DNA of 37,116 bases from Akkermansia muciniphila (lineage in GTDB: Bacteria > Verrucomicrobiota > Verrucomicrobiia > Limisphaerales > UBA9464), in the NCBI GenBank assembly GCA_945861565.1, contig CAMAUY010000048.1, positions 1 through 37,116 of the forward strand. Direction: 5' to 3'. Below are positions 32,275-37,116 of the stretch, piece after piece; positions within the stretch are counted from its first letter, which is position 1, and the number at the start of each line of letters is the position of its first letter. Under the pieces are notes generated by a model. That model did no database searches. It was not told where the DNA came from and was given only the letters and a program-made list of their open reading frames with translations. The position numbers were made by a program, and so were the translations under genes.

Positions 32275-33494
32275 CGATGCGGCGGACAATCGTTCTGCTG
32301 CCGCATCCACTGCAACGCACCGCGGGCGGCCCGGGTGCTGGTCGCAAAGCAACCCTGCATCAGGTAGCCGCCGGTCGGGGCATCCCAGTCGATCATTTCG
32401 CCGGCCACAAACACGCCTGGTAATCGGCGCACCATCAGCGAGGAGTCCAGTTCACTCCAGCGAACACCGCCCGCCGACGAGATGGCTTCGACCAGCGGAC
32501 GTGGTCTGATAAGCCGCAAGGCGCAACCCTTTACCGTCGCGGCGAGGGACTCCCCGGAGGTGAACGGTTCGAGCCCCGGGAGATTTTCCAGAATGGCAAC
32601 CGCCGCATCACACAAGCGCCAGCGGGAACGGGCTTCGGCGAGGAAATTACGCCGACAGACGCCCAGTTTCTTGACGAGTTGGTCGGCGGTGTGGCGGGGT
32701 TTAAAATCAATGACGATGCTCGGCTCAGGCATCGCGCGCAAAACCGGGCCAAGCTGGTAAATTGCTCCGCCCTCCAGTCCGTAATGGGTCACGAATAGCT
32801 CACCGACCGCGGTCATTCCACCCGCTTGGGCCGTGATGTTCTTGAGCGGCTTGCCTTCCGCCTGATTCAGCACAGCGGTCGGCCAGGGGATTTCCCAACC
32901 GCAATTGGCCGGAGTCAGTGGAGCGACCGCCACGCCGAGTTTTTCCAGCGCGGATGTCCACCCGCCATCGGAACCCGTTTCCGGCCACGATCCGCCGCCG
33001 AGTGCGAGAATTACCGCGTCCGCCTCGAATGTCCGCGTCTCTCCCTCCGCTTGGAAATCAACCCGCCACCGCGCTCCCGGGCGCAGGCCCGTCCACCGGT
33101 GACGCAATGCAAAATGCACTCCGGTTTGGCGCAGCCGATGCACCCATCGGCGCAAGAGCGGAGCGGCCTTGAGTTCACGGGGATAGACGCGACCACTCGT
33201 CGCCGCAAAAGTCTCCACCCCTAGCTCCGTTGCCCAGTGCCGCAGCGCATCGGCATCAAATTCCGTGAGGAGCTTCGTCCACAATTCTCCCACCGTTCCG
33301 GGGCTGGTATAGCGCCGGGCAAAGTGTTCGCGCGGCTCAGAGTGGGTAAGATTCAGGCCCCCACGACCGGCGAGGAGAAACTTCCGGCCCACGGACGGCT
33401 TGGCATCAAACAGCGTGACGTACGCCCCACCCTCGATCGCGACCTCCGCGGCCCGCAAGCCCGCCGGCCCGCCACCGATGATCGCCGTGTTCAT
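32271..33494 (-). CDS. BaiN/HI0933-type NAD(P)/FAD-dependent oxidoreductase
   Basis: A 407-residue flavoprotein of the HI0933/BaiN/RdsA group. The N-terminal Rossmann motif is GGGPAG (residues 7-12), followed by KFLLAGRGGLNLTHSE, typical of the family. A mid-chain segment, VILALGGGSWPETGSDGGW, and the C-terminal GEMIDWDAPTGGYLMQGCFATS, which closes the FAD site, are intact. Members reduce diverse substrates, and the reaction here is unknown. It is the second gene of a three-gene operon: 26 bases after the lipoprotein stop, and overlapping the helicase start by four bases. Length is normal. Confidence 0.93.
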   Translation of the reverse strand: MNTAIIGGGPAGLRAAEVAIEGGAYVTLFDAKPSVGRKFLLAGRGGLNLTHSEPREHFARRYTSPGTVGELWTKLLTEFDADALRHWATELGVETFAATSGRVYPRELKAAPLLRRWVHRLRQTGVHFALRHRWTGLRPGARWRVDFQAEGETRTFEADAVILALGGGSWPETGSDGGWTSALEKLGVAVAPLTPANCGWEIPWPTAVLNQAEGKPLKNITAQAGGMTAVGELFVTHYGLEGGAIYQLGPVLRAMPEPSIVIDFKPRHTADQLVKKLGVCRRNFLAEARSRWRLCDAAVAILENLPGLEPFTSGESLAATVKGCALRLIRPRPLVEAISSAGGVRWSELDSSLMVRRLPGVFVAGEMIDWDAPTGGYLMQGCFATSTRAARGALQWMRQQNDCPPHR

Positions 33495-33520
33495 TCCGAA
33501 TCGGCGAGAATTCGGACGGC

Positions 33521-33835
33521 CTACTCGTCGACCACGATCACGGTGTAACCCATCGGTAGGAGTTGGATCGCGAACTTCTTTCCCGGAGGAGCCGTCGGCA
33601 GGCTGGGCACGAATCCACTGGTGACCAGCTCGTTGATGTCTTTGGGAATCACTTTTCCCTTCAAGACAAACTCACGCAGGATTTCATTGACCGCGGTTAA
33701 ATTCGTGGATCCAGCTTCGGCATCCGAGAGCGGCCCTTTCTGGTTCCCTCCGGCTCCCCCCTTCTTCCCGCAACCCAGGAAGGACAAACAAATCGCCAAG
33801 ACGAGAATTTGTCGCAAATACGTTGAAAACTTCAT
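33521..33835 (-). CDS. Small lipoprotein, unknown function
   Basis: A 104-residue protein with a short basic head, hydrophobic stretch and lipobox SFLGC (Cys22), so a lipid-anchored envelope protein is expected. After a Gly/Lys-rich linker, residues 45-104 look like a compact domain (LTAVNEILREFVLKGKVIPKDINELVTSG and PPGKKFAIQL), similar in style to the short lipoproteins with pseudopilin-like C termini found in Verrucomicrobia. No enzyme motif is visible. It is the first gene of the operon with the flavoprotein and the helicase. The link in function is not clear. Confidence 0.75.
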   Translation of the reverse strand: MKFSTYLRQILVLAICLSFLGCGKKGGAGGNQKGPLSDAEAGSTNLTAVNEILREFVLKGKVIPKDINELVTSGFVPSLPTAPPGKKFAIQLLPMGYTVIVVDE

Positions 33836-34065
33836 ACGAATTAATTTTCCGGTAAACGATTCGATGATACGTGGCTCGCGGCGCGTCTTCCCAGCGCGAT
33901 CCCGAGAATACTTCTCGGATCGAGTGCAATCTAGCCACTCGCTTCTAACCGCGGAGCGTCAATATCAAGGCGTTAGCAAATATACGGATCCAGGCTTGGC
34001 TTTGGCTTCGCGCTGTCAAGCGCTGTTTTTAAGGTCGGCTTAAAGCGATGCATCCCGATGCGGTG

Positions 34066-34088
34066 GGTCAGGCCTCCGGCCTGACCCT
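34066..34088. repeat. Perfect 10-bp hairpin
   Basis: GGGTCAGGCC (34066-34075) and GGCCTGACCC (34079-34088) around the loop TCC. Intergenic, no T-run; REP-like. Confidence 0.45.
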
Positions 34089-34185
34089 GGAGATTGGCCA
34101 TTTTCTGGCACCCTCGGTCTTTCCTTCGTCGGAAACTTTGTCGATCTGAAAATTGGCGACTGGAACTTCAGAGCCTTCCGAATCT

Positions 34186-34425
34186 TCAAAATCTGTGTAG
34201 CATCGCAAGGATTCGATTCAAGAACTCGCTTCCGCGAGTCGTTTGGAGGTGGGTTGGAAGCGCCTTCCGCTGGTAAAGATCCAGATTCAGAACGACGCTC
34301 TCCGCAGCCCTGCGAAAAGGATCAACGGTGACAGGCCGTTGGCCCCAAGGAGCAGATAACTCTTCGCCGCAGGCGCCGAAAGCCAGTGCTTTCTCATAAA
34401 CTTTGAGTTTGTTATGGGCGAGCAT
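34186..34425 (-). pseudogene. Truncated four-helix-bundle (23S rRNA-intervening, S23-like) protein
   Basis: The first 48 residues (from ATG 34425: KLKVYEKALAF, then DPFRRAAESVVLNL) match the N-terminal half of the four-helix-bundle family once linked to 23S rRNA intervening sequences. After VVLNL, family members continue with an EGARL-like helix and about 70 more residues; here the frame switches to unrelated sequence and stops at 34186. The rest of the gene is missing. These small genes are common in PVC and Bacteroidetes genomes, and their role is not known. Confidence 0.6.
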
Positions 34426-34507
34426 CCCTTTCCCTGCTGGACGGACTCGACAAAGTTCCCGACAAAGGAAGGCTAAAGCGTGCCTAAAAAATGGACAATC
34501 TCTCGTG

Positions 34508-34525
34508 GCAGACCATGAGGTCTGC
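34508..34525. repeat. Short perfect hairpin GCAGACC/GGTCTGC
   Basis: Arms 34508-34514 and 34519-34525 with loop ATGA. Intergenic; REP-like. Confidence 0.35.
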
Positions 34526-34662
34526 CCCAGATGAGCCTGTCTTAAAGGAAGAACCGGAGATAAGCACGGGCTGACGTGGATGAAATGAAGCCGTTGTCGT
34601 TGGCCTTCGGAGTGAACGGTTGGACGCTGCCTAAGGAGCTGGAAATCAGCGTCGATGGGCGG

Positions 34663-36603
34663 TCATCCGCGGTTCTCACACCGGTTTCCGGGAGGATTGA
34701 CCTCAAAGGCTGACGGGACGCCCTCGGGCCGCTCGGGTTGTGCCCAAAGCAACAGGGTCGAACTCAGAACGACGCTAATACAGCCCGCCTCCTGGAAGAG
34801 GATCGCCAAAACCGGTGTTAGCATTCCCAAGCTGCCCAACACGAGGCCGATCACGTTGTAGATGATGGACAGAAATATATTGAGTTTGATGCGCCGAAGC
34901 ACCGCCCGGGACATCAAGATAAAATCGACGACACGCGACAAGTCATCGTTCATGAGCGTGACATCGGCAGTTTCGATTGCCACATCGGTTCCGGCCGCGC
35001 CCATTGCAATCCCCACGTCCGCCAAGGCGAGGGCCGGGGCGTCATTAATTCCATCGCCAATCATGCCCACGGTATGCCCCGCAGCTTGGAGCTTTCTCAC
35101 GAATTCTTGCTTTTGTTCGGGCAGCAGGCTCGCCTCGAAATGCTCCACGCCTATCTGCTTCGCCACGGAACGGGCCACCAGTGGGTTGTCGCCCGTCAGC
35201 ATCGTGACGTTTCTATTGCCCATCACTTGATACAAGGACGCAATGGCCGCCCGAGTTTCTGGACGAATCTCGTCTGCGATGCCGATGAGGCCCACCACTT
35301 GCGTGCCTCGGGCGACCAGGACGGCCGTCCTTCCTTGTTGGGTTTGACCCGCGATCTGGCCCTCCGCTTGGGCCGAGATCGAAATACCTTTGTTCCGGAG
35401 GAAATTCACTTGCCCGACCGTGATGTCTTGACCCGTCCACCGCGCGACCACGCCCTGGCCGATCTCGACCTTGAAACCATCCGGCTCGGGCACGTGCAAT
35501 GCTCCCTCCCGGGCGGAGTTCACCACCGCCTTAGCCAGAGGGTGCTCGGAATATTTTTCAGCAATTGCCGCCATCTGGAGTACCTCGTGCGTGGCCATGC
35601 CATCCAAGGCGACCACATCGAGTACCTTCGGCCGTCCCAGCGTGAACGTCCCGGTTTTATCCACGACCAGCGCATCGAGTTTTCCCGCGAGTTCGAAGAA
35701 AATACCGCCCTTCACCAGCACCCCACGCCGGGCCATGTTGGAGATTCCCGCCGTCACGGCCGTCGGCGTGGCAATTGCAAAAGCGCAGGGGCAGGCGACG
35801 AGCAGAATCGAAACGGCGTTGTTGATTTTCCCCGTCACGATGAAGACGGCGACCGCCAGGAGTAGAACAACGGGCAGGAACCAGACCGTAAAACGGTCCG
35901 CGATATTTTGGATGGGTGCCTTGGTGCCTTGCGCTTCTTCAACCAGATGGACAATCCGCGCGAGCGTCGTGTCCGCCCCCACCTTGGTGGCCCGTGCTTC
36001 GACGCGGCCCGTCAAGTTCAGGGTGCCGCTAAACATCTCGCTCCCTTTGAATTTTTCCACCGGCATGGATTCGCCGGTGATGGGCGCCTGGTTCACGCTG
36101 CTGGAACCGGCCACCACCACTCCATCCACGGGCACTCGCTCCCCGGGGTTTACGATCACCACCGTCCCCACTTGGATTTCTTCCACGGGAATGACAACTT
36201 CGTCCTGCCCGCGCCGAACAGTGGCGGTTCGGGGAGCCAAATCGAGGAGCTTACCGATGCTCTGACGATTCTTGTCCAGGGTGTACGACTCGAGTGCCCC
36301 CACCACGACCATGATGAAGATGATGATTGCCGCCGGCCGGAACTCCCCAACGGCCAAGGTGGCGATCAGCGCCACGACGACAAAGACATTGACGGTGATC
36401 TTCCCTCGAAAAATATCTTGGAAACCCGCGAGAAACCGCTGCCACCCGCCGAAGAAGGTTGCCAACAGCGCCAATCCCGCATTGAGGACGAGCGGGCCGA
36501 TTTCCCAATGTGCCAGAGACCAGCTGGCTAAAATCAGGGCCCCTACAATAGCCGGGACCATCGCCAAAACAGCGAATTCCCGGTAGTTGGAATTGTTATT
36601 CAT
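34663..36603 (-). CDS. Heavy-metal translocating P-type ATPase (P1B)
   Basis: A 646-residue metal-pumping ATPase. The membrane metal site is CPC (Cys271-Pro-Cys273), the phosphorylated Asp is 315 in DKTGTF, the actuator motif is TGES, the P1B signature is SEHPL, and the hinge is GDGINDAPAL. There is no N-terminal HMA metal-binding domain; the chain begins directly with the first helices. The last helix has the form IIYNVIGLVLG and EAGCISVVLSS, which differs from classic CopA and ZntA signatures, so the metal is left open. The small Cys-rich gene upstream (50 bases away) may deliver or sense the metal. The last codons and stop (ENRG-stop) lie in a 15-base match to the dispersed repeat at 6504-6518. 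Confidence 0.93.
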   Translation of the reverse strand: MNNNSNYREFAVLAMVPAIVGALILASWSLAHWEIGPLVLNAGLALLATFFGGWQRFLAGFQDIFRGKITVNVFVVVALIATLAVGEFRPAAIIIFIMVVVGALESYTLDKNRQSIGKLLDLAPRTATVRRGQDEVVIPVEEIQVGTVVIVNPGERVPVDGVVVAGSSSVNQAPITGESMPVEKFKGSEMFSGTLNLTGRVEARATKVGADTTLARIVHLVEEAQGTKAPIQNIADRFTVWFLPVVLLLAVAVFIVTGKINNAVSILLVACPCAFAIATPTAVTAGISNMARRGVLVKGGIFFELAGKLDALVVDKTGTFTLGRPKVLDVVALDGMATHEVLQMAAIAEKYSEHPLAKAVVNSAREGALHVPEPDGFKVEIGQGVVARWTGQDITVGQVNFLRNKGISISAQAEGQIAGQTQQGRTAVLVARGTQVVGLIGIADEIRPETRAAIASLYQVMGNRNVTMLTGDNPLVARSVAKQIGVEHFEASLLPEQKQEFVRKLQAAGHTVGMIGDGINDAPALALADVGIAMGAAGTDVAIETADVTLMNDDLSRVVDFILMSRAVLRRIKLNIFLSIIYNVIGLVLGSLGMLTPVLAILFQEAGCISVVLSSTLLLWAQPERPEGVPSAFEVNPPGNRCENRG

Positions 36604-36653
36604 GAGCTATCCGATCGCACGACGAGAGGATGCAAACTCGTGTGCCGCCGAAC

Positions 36654-36833
36654 TCATTTCTGAGCGGATTTACTCGCCTCCTTGGGCTTTTGGATTTCTG
36701 GGGTCTGCGCCGTGGAGGTTGCTTTGGCGGGGCCGCCGCATGTTTCACCCGCACCGCAGCAGCCGCCGGTTTTGGTGAAGGACTCTCGGAGGATTGAAAA
36801 GAATCCTTTTTTTGGCTTTTTTTCGTTGTTCAT
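36654..36833 (-). CDS. Small cysteine-rich protein, likely metal-binding
   Basis: A 59-residue protein starting at ATG 36833. It has a basic head (NNEKKPKKGFFSILRESF), then TKTGGCCGAGETCGGP (about residues 20-35) with three cysteines, and an Ala/Thr/Lys-rich tail. There is no signal peptide. The Gly-Gly-Cys-Cys-Gly-x-Gly-x-x-Cys motif resembles tiny proteins found beside metal-transport genes and could hold a metal ion. It is the upstream partner of the P-type ATPase on the same strand. The longer frame reaching the window end (37115) has no protein character upstream of this start. Function is inferred from the motif and neighbour only. Confidence 0.7.
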   Translation of the reverse strand: MNNEKKPKKGFFSILRESFTKTGGCCGAGETCGGPAKATSTAQTPEIQKPKEASKSAQK

Positions 36834-37096
36834 TTTGACTTCATGGTTTGGTTTTAAGTGGAGCGCGACGCCCGACAGCCTAGGCGGTAAACACGCGGCA
36901 GGCTTCGAGCCGGCGCCGTGGACGTCGAGAAGATGTGTCAACAAGCATAGTACTAGACTGCTTGCGGCGCAGGGCAGTTTCAAGAAAAGTGGATTGGCCG
37001 GATTGGTTGAAGGATGGACCCGCGGAAGAACAATAGGCAGGCGGGATATTGAGAACTCGGCTGATTTTTCACAATGGCCACGCTTGAAAGTAAGCG

Positions 37097-37116
37097 CATG
37101 GCTTCTTGAAGCCATG
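37097..37116. repeat. 20-bp palindrome at the window end
   Basis: CATGGCTTC-TT-GAAGCCATG is a perfect inverted repeat that ends on the last base shown, directly after a smaller hairpin (CGCTT-N6-AAGCG, 37081-37096). It may continue beyond the window. A REP-like repeat or a natural/assembly end. Confidence 0.4.

Larger units (their letters stand above)
33836..34662. other. Gene-free region with hairpins and a gene fragment
   Basis: 827 bases. It contains a small inverted pair followed by Ts near 34008-34030 (GCGCT-GTCA-AGCGC), hairpins at 34066-34088 and 34508-34525, and the S23-like fragment at 34186-34425. No complete gene was identified. The tail of the ATPase gene begins at 34663. Confidence 0.5.

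Noticed and set aside
36834..37116. MerR- or ArsR-type promoter before the Cys-rich gene
   Set aside because: A TTGACA-like hexamer near 36938 and the TAGTACTA palindrome near 36946 lack matching -10 or operator partners.

Overview
The window looks like a stretch of a high-GC chromosome from the PVC group, most likely a verrucomicrobium (Pedosphaera/Limisphaera-like). Three things suggest this: two DUF1501 proteins and a large PSCyt1/DUF1549/DUF1553 (PSD1) c-type cytochrome protein, families concentrated in Planctomycetes and Verrucomicrobia; a pseudopilin with the [16 protein letters not shown] head typical of their large pseudopilin families; and many palindromic intergenic repeats. The assignment is inferred from gene families. 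No rRNA or other phylogenetic marker was tested.

Layout. 1-5848: a cut-off gene tail, a Tat-exported DUF1501 protein, a pseudopilin, a xylose-isomerase-like TIM barrel on the minus strand, an FkbM-like methyltransferase-type protein, and a secreted Ig-like protein whose 3' end is disrupted by a 106-bp palindromic element. 5849-6622: a gene-free patchwork of palindromes ending in a leader hairpin before gcvP. 6623-13597: gcvP (plus strand), then dnaK, groS and groL (minus strand), with a shared two-way terminator between gcvP and groL. 13598-18102: a WYL regulator, pabB, tpiA and secG, all plus strand. 18103-22748: an oligopeptide-importer operon (oppA, oppB) that stops abruptly at a decayed IS4-type element. 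22749-28759: a minus-strand operon PSD1-DUF1501-Gfo/Idh/MocA, with a divergent secreted propeller-like protein. 29899-33835: a minus-strand operon of a small lipoprotein, a BaiN/HI0933-type flavoprotein and an XPD-like Fe-S helicase with an N-terminal nuclease-like region. 33836-34662: a gene fragment and hairpins. 34663-36833: a tiny cysteine-rich protein followed by a heavy-metal P-type ATPase.

How genes work together. DnaK and GroES/GroEL form the chaperone block, with no CIRCE operator visible. PSD1, DUF1501 and the oxidoreductase overlap or abut and probably act together in periplasmic carbohydrate or redox chemistry. The lipoprotein, flavoprotein and helicase genes are packed with a 26-bp gap and a 4-bp overlap. 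The Cys-rich peptide and P-type ATPase are a likely metal-handling pair.

No CRISPR array, tRNA, rRNA, prophage or defence island was seen. The most unusual signals are the possible dnaK leader (small ORF plus terminator-like hairpin), a four-codon minicistron in front of the PSD1 gene, the Cys-rich peptide/ATPase pair, and the number of different palindromic repeat families, one of which has changed a protein's C terminus.
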